41,791 nucleotides of DNA from the NCBI GenBank assembly GCA_024686215.1, contig JAIBDN010000017.1, positions 1 through 41,791 of the forward strand, written 5' to 3'. The translations under genes were made by a program, and so were the position numbers. The notes under the pieces were generated by a model that saw only the letters and a program-made list of their open reading frames with translations, searched no databases and was not told the origin of the DNA. Source of the stretch: Gammaproteobacteria bacterium (GTDB lineage: Bacteria; Pseudomonadota; Gammaproteobacteria; Pseudomonadales; Halieaceae). Below are positions 28,118 through 36,073 of this stretch, piece after piece; the stretch's first letter is position 1, and every line of letters starts with the position of its first letter.

Positions 28118-28924
28118 GTGACCGATCTCCCCCCTATAAGCTTGCAAATTCCTGACCTGGTATCACCGCTGCAACTTTACGTGCATGGAGAGCAGGATCA
28201 GTTTGTATCCCGGCGCATCCGCGAAGAGGGTATCTGGGAACCCTATGAAACCTCCCTGGTGCTGTCCTTGCTGCGCTCCGGGCATGTCTGTGTGGATGTG
28301 GGTGCCAATATCGGCTATTTCTCGATACTGGCTGCTGCAGTCGTGGGAGAGGCCGGTGCGGTATTCGCGTTTGAGCCTGACCCGGGTAACTTTGCCCTGT
28401 TGCAAGCCAACGCGGTACTGAACAAGCAGCAGCAACGTATTACTGCGGTGCAGGCAGCTCTGTCAACGCAAGCAGGTGCGGGAGAGCTGTTTCTTAGCGA
28501 AGACAACCTGGGCGATCACCAGATCTACGCCGCGGGTGAGCAGCGCAAGAGTGTGCCGATTGGATTGCTCAACGGCAGCGAGTATCTGGGTGAGCGAGTG
28601 CAGCGGCTGGACCTGTTAAAGGTAGATACCCAGGGCTCGGAATATCAGGTGATGGCTGGTCTAATGCCTCTGCTGCAATCGCTTCCGGGCGCAACGCATA
28701 TTCTCATTGAGCTGACGCCGCTGTCCCTGCGTCAGTCCGGATCCAGTGGCAGGGAGCTGATTGAATTGTTGGCCAGCTTGCAGCAGCCCTTCTGGATTGT
28801 GGATCATATTGAGCATCGTCTTGTGGCCAGCCATAGCGAGGAACTGGCGCAGTGGTGCGACGATGTGGACGCGGTGTCGGGGGATATGGGTTTTATGAAT
28901 ATCCTGGTGGGTTCGGGTCTCTAG
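28118..28924 (+). CDS. FkbM-family methyltransferase
   Basis: A 268-residue SAM-dependent methyltransferase with the SAM motif DVGANIGYFS (60-69), the acidic FEPDPGNF, and the family motif KVDTQGSEYQVMAG. FkbM proteins methylate hydroxyl groups on diverse products, often sugars or polyketides; the substrate here cannot be predicted. The start is a GTG at 28118 with no good ribosome-binding site, and I found no better alternative. It is 84 nt after the ketosynthase on the same strand. Confidence 0.87.
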   Translation: MTDLPPISLQIPDLVSPLQLYVHGEQDQFVSRRIREEGIWEPYETSLVLSLLRSGHVCVDVGANIGYFSILAAAVVGEAGAVFAFEPDPGNFALLQANAVLNKQQQRITAVQAALSTQAGAGELFLSEDNLGDHQIYAAGEQRKSVPIGLLNGSEYLGERVQRLDLLKVDTQGSEYQVMAGLMPLLQSLPGATHILIELTPLSLRQSGSSGRELIELLASLQQPFWIVDHIEHRLVASHSEELAQWCDDVDAVSGDMGFMNILVGSGL

Positions 28925-28992
28925 ACTGGGTCTTCGCTGCATTTACTGAGTTTGCTGGTATCATTGCCACCGATATTTCCACGGTAGAAACC

Positions 28993-29550
28993 ATGAGTGA
29001 AGTCCTGAATTTTTTACACAGTCGTAATTCAGCGCCCAAGCTGATTGCGCCTGCGCCATCAGCCCAGCAAATGCAGGATATATTTCAGGCGGCTATGCGA
29101 GCGCCAGATCATGCCTGGTTGCGCCCCTGGCGTTTTATCACTGTTGCTGATGAGCGTCGTGAAGCCCTTGGCTTGGTGCTGGAGCATTGCCTGATGTTAC
29201 GCAACCCGGAGTCTGACGAGTCCGCTCGCAGCAAGGCACGCAACGCGCCATTGCGTGCGCCGCTATTGGTAGTCGTGGTCGCGCGATTGTCGCAGCATCC
29301 CAAGGTACCTGCTATAGAACAGCGCCTGTCTGCGGGCTGTGCCGCGCAAGGTGTGTTACTGGCGGCCGAGGCTAGCGGCTATGCCGGTATCTGGCGCACC
29401 GGAGAGTCTGCGTTTGATCGCAATGTGATGTCTGCCCTGGGGCTGGACGAGAACGAAGAAATTATTGGCTTTGTATACCTCGGCAGCCGTGCCGGTAAAG
29501 CCAAGTCAATTCCTGATTTGGATACTGCCGCGTTTGTTTCTAGCTGGTAG
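28993..29550 (+). CDS. YdjA-like nitroreductase family protein
   Basis: A 185-residue FMN-dependent nitroreductase-fold protein. Recognisable parts are the N-terminal AAMRAPDHAWLRPWRF, typical of the YdjA branch, AAEASGYAGIWRTGE and IIGFVYLGSR near the C-terminus. The reaction is probably reduction of an unknown compound using NAD(P)H. ATG 28993 gives the family's normal size; the frame extends 47 codons upstream into the FkbM gene without similarity. It is followed 39 nt later by the dienoyl-CoA isomerase. A link to the acyl chemistry around it is not established. Confidence 0.87.
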   Translation: MSEVLNFLHSRNSAPKLIAPAPSAQQMQDIFQAAMRAPDHAWLRPWRFITVADERREALGLVLEHCLMLRNPESDESARSKARNAPLRAPLLVVVVARLSQHPKVPAIEQRLSAGCAAQGVLLAAEASGYAGIWRTGESAFDRNVMSALGLDENEEIIGFVYLGSRAGKAKSIPDLDTAAFVSSW

Positions 29551-29589
29551 AATTGCGCCTTTAATAAACTTTCACTAGAGAAACTCACT

Positions 29590-30402
29590 ATGCAACCGAG
29601 CTTTGAAACCTTGGCACTGAACATCGAGCAACAGGTGGCTACCGTCTGTCTGAACAGGGCAGATAAAGCCAACGCAATGAATGACACCATGTGGGACGAG
29701 TTGCAAACCTGTTTCGAATGGTTGGACGGGGAGTCTTCGGTGCGTGTGGTGATTTTGGCCGGTAATGGCAAACACTTCTGTGCTGGTCTTGATCTTTCAG
29801 TGTTTGGAGAGCTGGTCAGCGAAGATAGTGATCCCGCGCGCAGGGCTGAAGCATTTCGCCGCACCGTACTGCGTTTGCAGGGAAACCTGAGCGCTATAGA
29901 GAATTGTCGCAAGCCCGTACTGGCCGCTATTCACAACACTTGTATTGGCGGCGGTGTGGACATGACATGCTGCGCCGATATGCGCTATGCCACCGAGGAC
30001 GCTTTCTTCTCCATCCGGGAGATCGATATTGGTATGACCGCGGATGTGGGTACGCTGCAGCGTTTGCCGAAAATTATCCCTGACGGCGTGGTGCGTGAGT
30101 TGGCGTATACCGGCCGTAATATGGGTGCCACAGAGGCGCGCGAAGTAGGTTACGTCAACCGGGTATATGAAAACCGCGACACCATGCTGCGTGAAGTGAC
30201 GGAAATAGCGCGTAATATAGCGCGTAAATCACCCCTGGCGGTGCGCGGCAGTAAGGAGATGCTCCTCTACTCCCGGGACCATTCAGTGCGCGAAGGGCTT
30301 AACTATATTGCCACCTGGAATGCCGGTATGTTCAGCCAGGTGGATATCCGCGCTGGTATAGAGGCACAAATGAAAAAAGAGCAGGCAGTCTACGACGACT
30401 AG
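29590..30402 (+). CDS. Delta3,5-delta2,4-dienoyl-CoA isomerase (ECH1-like crotonase)
   Basis: A 270-residue crotonase that shifts double bonds in dienoyl-CoA so that polyunsaturated chains can enter beta-oxidation. The three acidic residues specific to this branch are present with the right spacing: Asp124 (GGGVDMT), Glu144 (REIDIG) and Asp152 (TADVGTLQRLPK), separated by 20 and 8 residues as in the mammalian enzyme. YSRDHSV and ATWNAGM near the C-terminus also match. The start has AGAGAAA upstream. It points to unsaturated acyl substrates in this bacterium. Confidence 0.9.
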   Translation: MQPSFETLALNIEQQVATVCLNRADKANAMNDTMWDELQTCFEWLDGESSVRVVILAGNGKHFCAGLDLSVFGELVSEDSDPARRAEAFRRTVLRLQGNLSAIENCRKPVLAAIHNTCIGGGVDMTCCADMRYATEDAFFSIREIDIGMTADVGTLQRLPKIIPDGVVRELAYTGRNMGATEAREVGYVNRVYENRDTMLREVTEIARNIARKSPLAVRGSKEMLLYSRDHSVREGLNYIATWNAGMFSQVDIRAGIEAQMKKEQAVYDD

Positions 30403-30432
30403 ACGCTCGCTACTTCTTGCGGAGATCAACTG

Positions 30433-31365
30433 ATGAAATTATTGTCCCGGCTGAACCGGCCGTGGTTGCATTTTATTGCCTTGGGATTCCTGCTGTTTTA
30501 TCTGCAGGGAGTGTTTTTCCCAGAGCCAAGGCCGATTATTGGCCCACTCGGTGAGGCGCGTGTAGAGGCTCTGCAGCAGCAGTGGTTTGCCAGTACCGGG
30601 CGTCTACCCAGTGATGAGCAGCGTACGCGCATGATCGCGGCGGAACTGGATCGCGACATGTTATTCCAGCGTGCGATAGAACTGGATTTGCATCTTTACG
30701 ATACCGTGGTGTATCAGCGTTTGATACGCAATATGCATTTCTTGCAGTTGGCCGGGGACAAATCAGACCAGCAATTGTATGAGCAGGCACTGGATATGCG
30801 TTTGCATCTGGGCGACGAGGTAGTGAAAAGGCGGCTGATTCAGGTAATGGAGCAGCTGCTGCTGGCGGCAAATCCGCCGGCGGCTGTCACTGAAGAGCAA
30901 TTACAGGCGGAGTTCGAGAAACGCCGTGAGGAGCTGCGCCGGCCGCCACGTTACTCTATAGAGCATCTGTATTTTAATCGCGAACGCGAATCTGAAGTGG
31001 AAAGCGTTATTGCCACTATTGCGCAGCAACAACTGGATGCCCGCAGTGCCAGGGAATTGAGTTCACCATTCCTGCCGGGTTACATCTTTACCCGGCAGTC
31101 GCCGGATCAACTGGCGCGACATTTTGGCGCTGCATTTGTAGAAAACCTGCAGGCCGTAGACCCCCAGCCAAAGACCTGGCGCGGGCCGGTGCGCTCCACT
31201 TACGGATTGCACTATGTGTGGGTGGAGGCGGTTGAACCCTCGCGCGAGGCAACTCTGGAAGAGGTGCGTGGGCTGTTGTTGCGCGATCTGGAATCCGGGG
31301 CGCGGGCGCAGGCACTGCGCAACGGTATAGATGTTATGCGCGAGAATTATGAGGTGAGGCTATGA
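30433..31365 (+). CDS. Membrane-anchored PpiC/parvulin-like peptidyl-prolyl isomerase
   Basis: A 310-residue protein with an N-terminal membrane segment (about 12-30, HFIALGFLLFYLQGVFF) and a periplasmic, helix-rich region of the SurA/PrsA kind. A parvulin-like stretch runs from about residue 175 (YSIEHLYFNRE) through LPGYIFTRQSP to GPVRSTYGLHYVWVEAV. GGAG lies before ATG 30433. The stop overlaps the start of the HupE/UreJ gene by 4 nt (ATGA), so the pair is translationally coupled and probably functions together at the membrane. Whether it is an active isomerase is unclear. Confidence 0.8.
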   Translation: MKLLSRLNRPWLHFIALGFLLFYLQGVFFPEPRPIIGPLGEARVEALQQQWFASTGRLPSDEQRTRMIAAELDRDMLFQRAIELDLHLYDTVVYQRLIRNMHFLQLAGDKSDQQLYEQALDMRLHLGDEVVKRRLIQVMEQLLLAANPPAAVTEEQLQAEFEKRREELRRPPRYSIEHLYFNRERESEVESVIATIAQQQLDARSARELSSPFLPGYIFTRQSPDQLARHFGAAFVENLQAVDPQPKTWRGPVRSTYGLHYVWVEAVEPSREATLEEVRGLLLRDLESGARAQALRNGIDVMRENYEVRL

Positions 31366-32363
31366 AGTCATTACGCCTGTTGTTGCTGCTGGCATTGAGC
31401 CTGTCTATTACACAATTTGCACATGCCCACCGTTTTGCGCCCTCGTTGTTAAAGGTCAATGAAATTGCGCCAGGCCAGTACAATATGGTGTGGAAAACAC
31501 CGGCCAAGGCCACCAGCAATGTACCTCTGCGGCCTGTGTGGCCAGAGTCCTGCAAAGTTAAGAATGCCAGTCCAGCGCAACTGGAAGGCACCGGTAAAGT
31601 CAGTACCTGGCAGCTGCACTGCACAAATCTGGGAGAGGATGGCCTGGTGGGTGATACGCTGGGAGTTGCCGGTCTGGGAGCAAATCAGGCATCGGCGATG
31701 GTAATGGTGGCCTTGCTCGACGGTAGGCAATTTCAGGAAGTGCTGAATGCGGAGCAGCCAGAGTTCGTGGTGCCGGCGGAGTCCAGCGCCGGTGAAGTGA
31801 TGGGCGACTACTCATTGCTGGGCATGGAGCACATCTGGGGTGGTATTGATCACCTGATGTTTGTCTTCGGTTTATTGTTACTGGTCGGCGGCGGCAAACG
31901 CCTGCTGTGGACTATCACCGCATTTACGGTGGGTCACAGTATTACCTTGTCTCTGGTAACGCTGGGTTTCTTCGATTACCCGGTGGCGCTGGTGGAATTT
32001 ACTATTGCCCTGAGTATCTTTGTGCTGGCGGTAGAGCTTACCCGCAAAAGCCGTAACGATATGTTATGGCGCAACCCCTGGTGGCTGGCAGCGGGCTTTG
32101 GCCTGCTGCATGGTATGGGGTTTGCCGGGGCGCTGGCGGAAACCGGTCTGCCTCAGGGCAATGTGCCGCTGGCCTTGTTGTTTTTCAATGTCGGTATAGA
32201 AATTGGGCAGATCGCCTTTATTGTTGCCGTGCTGGCCTTATGGTACTTGCTGCGTAAACCGCTGGGTCCCTGGCAGGATCGCCTGTTACCGGTGCCGGTT
32301 TATATCCTTGGCGCACTCTCCGCAATGTGGTGCATAGAGCGCGCATTAGAGGTTATTGCCTAG
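31362..32363 (+). CDS. HupE/UreJ-family membrane protein
   Basis: A 333-residue protein. It begins with a signal peptide ending near AHA (residue 22), followed by a soluble exported domain of about 120 residues and then a C-terminal membrane part with about 6 hydrophobic helices. The membrane part carries the HupE/UreJ-like block EHIWGGIDHLMFVFGLLLL, FTVGHSITLSL and LLHGMGFAGAL, with repeated histidines that suggest metal binding. HupE/UreJ proteins are linked to nickel transport, but no nickel enzyme is in the window. It overlaps the PpiC-like gene by 4 nt. Its stop shares CTAG with the convergent P450 gene. Confidence 0.85.
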   Translation: MKSLRLLLLLALSLSITQFAHAHRFAPSLLKVNEIAPGQYNMVWKTPAKATSNVPLRPVWPESCKVKNASPAQLEGTGKVSTWQLHCTNLGEDGLVGDTLGVAGLGANQASAMVMVALLDGRQFQEVLNAEQPEFVVPAESSAGEVMGDYSLLGMEHIWGGIDHLMFVFGLLLLVGGGKRLLWTITAFTVGHSITLSLVTLGFFDYPVALVEFTIALSIFVLAVELTRKSRNDMLWRNPWWLAAGFGLLHGMGFAGALAETGLPQGNVPLALLFFNVGIEIGQIAFIVAVLALWYLLRKPLGPWQDRLLPVPVYILGALSAMWCIERALEVIA

Positions 32364-33721
32364 CTCAGTGGTTCCAGTACCAGCGGCAGATTGTCCATGG
32401 GTTTGGCGAATGGAAAGTGCTGTATACGACTGGGGAACTGTTCTTCCTTCGCAAAGCGGAAGCGATAGTTCAGCAGTAACCTCGACAGCGTGCACTTGAA
32501 CAGCATATCGGCAAAGTGCAGGCCTATGCATTTGTGCGCGCCGCCGCCAAAAGGCGCCCATAGGAAACTGTGCTGCTTGTGTTCTTCGCGGGCGAAGCGG
32601 TCGGGGTCGAAGCTGTTCGGGTTGCTCCACCACTGCTCCATACGCATGGTGTACAGAGGCGATATCTGCACCATGGTATGCGGCTGTAACTGATAGCCGC
32701 CCAGTTCCACCTCTTTTACCGTGCGCCGCATCATCATCGGCACCGGGGGGTTCATGCGTAGCACTTCCTTGAAACAGTGGTCCAGATCGGGCACATTGTT
32801 ACCCAGATCGTCGTAGCTCAGTTCATCCTTGCCCAGTCCCTGTAATTCTTCACGTAAACGGTTCTGCCACTGCTGGTCGTGTGCCAGGTAATAGGCCGCC
32901 ATGGTCAGCGCACTGGTGGTGGTGTCGTGCGCGGCCAGCAGAAGAAAGATCAGGTGTTCGCCGACAATTTTGTCGGAAAAATATTCACCGTCTTCGGTTT
33001 TTTCATTGGAGAAAAAGGTGGCCATGTCGCTGCCGGCCTGTCCTCGACGACCGGGCACCAGACCCAGGAAAAAGGCCTCCAGTTCACGGCGACCATTCAT
33101 GCCTTTACGGTACAGCAGGCCAGGCCAGTCCTTGCGTACCAACGCCAGTGTGCCCTCGTTCATATCCAGGAAAGACTGGTTAAGCTTTTTAGTTGCCTGC
33201 CCCTCCATATCCATACCCAGAAAAACCCTGGCGCCCACATCCAGCAGCAGGGTTTTGATATTGGGGTAGAACTGGAAGCTCTGCTCGCGGTGCCACTGGC
33301 CGATCTGTTCATCGATGATTGGGTGCATTTGATCGACGTAACTGCGCATGGCATCGATTTTGAAAGCGGTTTGCATAACGCGGCGATGGAATTTGTGTTC
33401 GTCAAAATCGCGCATCAGTAGACCACCGGCAAAGTAATCTCCCAGCGGGGTGTTGTAACCCATGCGCGCGGAAAACGCTTTGCTGCTGTCGAGCATCAAC
33501 TGCTGAATGTATTCCGGTCCCAGCGCCACCACAAACTTTTGAAAGGTCAGTGAGGCTTTGAATACCGGGCCGTACTTGCGAAAGTTCTCGTCCAGTACTT
33601 TGTAGGGGTTCATCACAAAGGGAAAAGTGTGGCCTATCAGTGGCAGGCCGTAGGTTCCGGGGATGTGCCCCAGATTCTTATTATCTTTGTGGTGTATGTA
33701 GTCAGGTACTGCGAAGTCCAT
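32360..33721 (-). CDS. Cytochrome P450 (CYP51/CYP26/CYP120-like)
   Basis: A 453-residue P450. Heme ligand Cys398 is in FGGGAHKCIG, the I-helix oxygen-activating motif is AAHDTT (263-268), and the ExxR pair is Glu319/Arg322 (KEVLR). The N-terminal GLPLIGHTFPF and the lack of a membrane anchor resemble the CYP120/CYP26/CYP51 group, which act on terpenoid or sterol-like hydrophobic substrates; that is only similarity by eye. GGAG lies before ATG 33721, and a palindrome sits just upstream. No ferredoxin or reductase gene is adjacent, so redox partners must come from elsewhere. Confidence 0.93.
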   Translation of the reverse strand: MDFAVPDYIHHKDNKNLGHIPGTYGLPLIGHTFPFVMNPYKVLDENFRKYGPVFKASLTFQKFVVALGPEYIQQLMLDSSKAFSARMGYNTPLGDYFAGGLLMRDFDEHKFHRRVMQTAFKIDAMRSYVDQMHPIIDEQIGQWHREQSFQFYPNIKTLLLDVGARVFLGMDMEGQATKKLNQSFLDMNEGTLALVRKDWPGLLYRKGMNGRRELEAFFLGLVPGRRGQAGSDMATFFSNEKTEDGEYFSDKIVGEHLIFLLLAAHDTTTSALTMAAYYLAHDQQWQNRLREELQGLGKDELSYDDLGNNVPDLDHCFKEVLRMNPPVPMMMRRTVKEVELGGYQLQPHTMVQISPLYTMRMEQWWSNPNSFDPDRFAREEHKQHSFLWAPFGGGAHKCIGLHFADMLFKCTLSRLLLNYRFRFAKEEQFPSRIQHFPFAKPMDNLPLVLEPLS

Positions 33722-33744
33722 GCATATCTCCGGAAAAGCTATAA

Positions 33745-33760
33745 ACTAATAGGCATTAGT
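33745..33760. promoter_or_regulatory. Palindrome upstream of the P450 gene
   Basis: ACTAAT and ATTAGT form perfect 6-bp arms around AGGC, 23 nt before the P450 start codon on the minus strand. The position fits an operator overlapping the promoter or 5' leader. No regulator is adjacent, and the sequence differs from the TetR operator at 39915. Confidence 0.45.
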
Positions 33761-33854
33761 CTAGCACTGGTGACAGGGGCGGGCAATGGCTTGTCGCGGG
33801 GTTCTATAACGGACTAACGAGCTGGATAAACAGGGCTGTTAGGCAATTCATTGG

Positions 33855-33910
33855 GTCGGAGCAGCGCCGTTACGCTGCGGCGCGCACAGCGCACCGCTGC
33901 TGTCTCCGAC
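33855..33910. other. Long structured inverted repeat between P450 and lipoprotein genes
   Basis: GTCGGAG (33855-33861) pairs with CTCCGAC (33904-33910), and adjacent CAGCG pairs with CGCTG across a 4-nt bulge. An inner hairpin GCGCCG/CGGCGC is nested inside. It begins 7 nt downstream of the lipoprotein stop (minus strand) but lacks a U-run. It may be a terminator that depends on other factors, or a structured RNA. Confidence 0.45.
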
Positions 33911-33917
33911 GACCGAT

Positions 33918-34706
33918 TCAGGGGGTACCTGGCCAGTCGGCGAATTCGATAAACGGATGGAAGGCTATTTGAATACCCTCCATCACATTTTCCCTGTTCT
34001 CCAGGATACTGCGGCGGCGAATATAGCGACCGCTGGAAGAGCGGGTGTCGATCGCCTCGGTGGCGTCCATTCCCCCACGTCCGATAAAGACGCGCTGCAA
34101 TTTAATATCGAAAATACTGATTTGTATCGATGCCACTGCGGCCTGCATGTTCCAGTCAAAATCGGCTGATACACCCGAGCCTGGGCCCTGCAGTGAGGGT
34201 TTGCGTGCTACGCCATCCCAGCGGGCCAGGTGCTTGAGGCCGCCGCTAAAGGGTACTTCGAACTCAATCAGGTCGGTGAACACGAAGGCGTCCAGATCGG
34301 AATTTTTCACCATTTCGTCACGCACACTCTGCATGATTTGGGAAAAAGTCTTCATGTTGACCTTGCCGGTGGTGGGGTCCATGGGGTTGCCAAAGGCGCG
34401 TAATGCTGTGTTCCAGTGCTGTTCGAATTCGCGTTGTGGCAGCACTTTGTAGCCGTTTTCCTTCAGGTAAGTGCTCACATAGCCATCGAGACGCGGTGCT
34501 TCCTTCTCCAGGTACTTTCGCGAAACACCATTGAGGTTAATGTGTGGGATTACCACAGTTTTAATGGTGTCCTCAGCCATGCGCTCTGTATTTAGATCGT
34601 AGGGAAAGGTGGTGGGGTTATACGTTGGCGTGCCGCTGCAAGCCAGCAGCAGCGCGGCTAAGCAGGTATAGGTGGCCAGTTGGAGCAGGGTGCTAATTTT
34701 ACGCAT
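33918..34706 (-). CDS. Lipoprotein of unknown function
   Basis: A 262-residue exported lipoprotein. The signal peptide ends in a lipobox, LLLAC, with Cys23 as the lipidated residue. The mature part is soluble and has repeated short motifs but no domain I recognise. Features include VVIPHINLNGVSRKYLEK, a central DAFVFTDLIEFEV and a C-terminal arginine-rich stretch (SGRYIRRRS). It is divergent from the YbfF-like esterase gene, with only 65 nt between starts. I cannot assign a function. Confidence 0.8.
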   Translation of the reverse strand: MRKISTLLQLATYTCLAALLLACSGTPTYNPTTFPYDLNTERMAEDTIKTVVIPHINLNGVSRKYLEKEAPRLDGYVSTYLKENGYKVLPQREFEQHWNTALRAFGNPMDPTTGKVNMKTFSQIMQSVRDEMVKNSDLDAFVFTDLIEFEVPFSGGLKHLARWDGVARKPSLQGPGSGVSADFDWNMQAAVASIQISIFDIKLQRVFIGRGGMDATEAIDTRSSSGRYIRRRSILENRENVMEGIQIAFHPFIEFADWPGTP

Positions 34707-34771
34707 GCTGGATTCCGATCAGTTATAGTGCAGCGCATGGTAGCAAAATCTCACAGCAGACACAGCGTCTG

Positions 34772-35551
34772 ATGCAGGCAAAACTGCATTCCACGCGAAT
34801 AGGCGAGGGCCCCACGGTGGTCTTGCTGCACGGGCTGTTCGGCTCGGGCAGTAATCTTGGTGCCCTGGCCAGGTCGCTGCAGGACCGTTACAGCGTGCAC
34901 AGTGTGGATCTGCCCAGCCATGGGCGTTCCGACTGGCTGCAGCAGATGGACCTGCACAACATGGCGCAGTGCCTGGGGGAATGGATGACACATCACGACC
35001 TGGCTGATGCCTGCCTGGTTGGGCATTCCCTGGGCGGTAAGGTGGCTATGCAGCTGGCGCTGAGCGCTCCCCAGCGCGTGCGTGCGCTGGTGGTGGCGGA
35101 TATTGCGCCGGTTGTCTACGACCCACAGCACGACGGTGTATTCGCTGCGCTACAGGCAGTTGCCGCAATGCGCTGTACCTCGCGGCAGGCGGCGACGCAG
35201 GCTATGGCAAAAACCATCGACGACCCTGGCGTGGTGCAATTTTTATTGACCAGCCTGCGGCGGGGCGAAGATGGCGTGTATCGCTGGCGTTTTGATGCTG
35301 AAGGCATTTTTCGCGATTATTACCGCCTGCGTGAAGCCCCTGCTGCGGTCGGGGCTTTTGCGGGGCCGGTGCAGTTTATAAAAGGCGGTGATTCTGCGTA
35401 TATCCAGGAGCGCCATCGCCCGCACATTCTGGCGTTATTTCCCCAGGCGCAATTGAAAGTAATGCCGGGCTGTGGCCACTGGTTGCACGCACAACAGCCG
35501 CGCTTGTTCAATTCATTGGTGGGTCGGTTTATTGACGCTCACTCCAGCTGA
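34772..35551 (+). CDS. YbfF-like alpha/beta hydrolase (esterase)
   Basis: A 259-residue esterase of the YbfF group. The oxyanion region LLHGLFGSGSNLG, the nucleophile Ser86 (GHSLGG) and His236 (GCGHWLHA) are clear; the acid is probably Asp207 (KGGDSAY) or Asp110. YbfF enzymes hydrolyse acyl-CoA or small esters in vitro. The start is ATG 34772 with no obvious ribosome site. It has no signal peptide. A spacer of 192 nt separates it from the DUF3301 gene. Confidence 0.88.
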   Translation: MQAKLHSTRIGEGPTVVLLHGLFGSGSNLGALARSLQDRYSVHSVDLPSHGRSDWLQQMDLHNMAQCLGEWMTHHDLADACLVGHSLGGKVAMQLALSAPQRVRALVVADIAPVVYDPQHDGVFAALQAVAAMRCTSRQAATQAMAKTIDDPGVVQFLLTSLRRGEDGVYRWRFDAEGIFRDYYRLREAPAAVGAFAGPVQFIKGGDSAYIQERHRPHILALFPQAQLKVMPGCGHWLHAQQPRLFNSLVGRFIDAHSS

Positions 35552-35637
35552 GGTGGCAGCAGCGTTTGCAGCAAGGTGACTTGCGGGGCAGGGTAGGGGC
35601 TTTGGCCACACCGGTGTCCGGACTTTGGAAGCTGACA

Positions 35638-35730
35638 ATGCATCTGGATAGTGAAATTGTAAATTGGCGCCTTGCCTCTCTGGTACGCGGGGGGAAAGCC
35701 AAGTATGCTGGTTTCCCCTATTTAATATAA
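35638..35730 (+). CDS. Possible 30-residue small ORF upstream of DUF3301 gene
   Basis: ATG 35638 opens a 30-codon frame ending at TAA 35728-35730, with GGAA about 8 nt upstream. The peptide, starting MHLDSEIVNW, resembles nothing I know. It overlaps a hairpin and could be a leader peptide or chance. Confidence 0.18.
   Translation: MHLDSEIVNWRLASLVRGGKAKYAGFPYLI
35691..35718 (+). terminator. Hairpin upstream of DUF3301 gene
   Basis: GGGGAAA(G)CCA pairs with TGGTTTCCCC, a 10-bp stem with one bulged base, followed by TATTTAATAT. It lies 140 nt after the esterase stop and could terminate that transcript or structure the leader of the next gene. The tail is only moderately U-rich. Confidence 0.45.
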
Positions 35731-35743
35731 GTCATTGTCTGTC

Positions 35744-36073
35744 ATGTACTTTTCTCTCGGTGAGGTTGTCACCGTACTGTTTTTCGGAGCGCTTTGCCTG
35801 CATTTTCTCGCAGCGATTCGTGTGCGCGAGTTGGCGGTACAGGCGGTGGGGCGAGCCGGTGCGCGTGATGACTTCCAGCTCCTGGACCAGGCTGTGCACA
35901 TTCAGCGCTTCTCCCTAAGTCGGGGCGAGAGTGGTCGCTGGCATATCTGGCGGCAATATCGCTTTGATTACAGTTACGATGGTGTGGAGAGACGTCAGGG
36001 TCACGTGATTATGCTGGGCAAACAGTTGCAAACGGTCATCGTAAGCGAGCCTGCGGCGCCAACGCTACACTAA
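35744..36073 (+). CDS. DUF3301 family small membrane protein
   Basis: A 109-residue protein with an N-terminal membrane segment (about 3-22) and a soluble domain containing RVRELAVQAV, HIQRFSLSRGESGRW and WRQYRFDYSYDG, the features of DUF3301 proteins common in gammaproteobacteria. Function is unknown. ATG 35744 is chosen over an upstream TTG at 35735. Its 3' end overlaps the convergent LysE gene by 9 nt. Confidence 0.85.
   Translation: MYFSLGEVVTVLFFGALCLHFLAAIRVRELAVQAVGRAGARDDFQLLDQAVHIQRFSLSRGESGRWHIWRQYRFDYSYDGVERRQGHVIMLGKQLQTVIVSEPAAPTLH

Noticed and set aside
26528-28147. 539-residue open frame antisense to the ketosynthase
   Set aside because: It lies entirely opposite a gene with intact catalytic motifs, has no recognisable domain and is His/Thr-rich as expected of a codon shadow.
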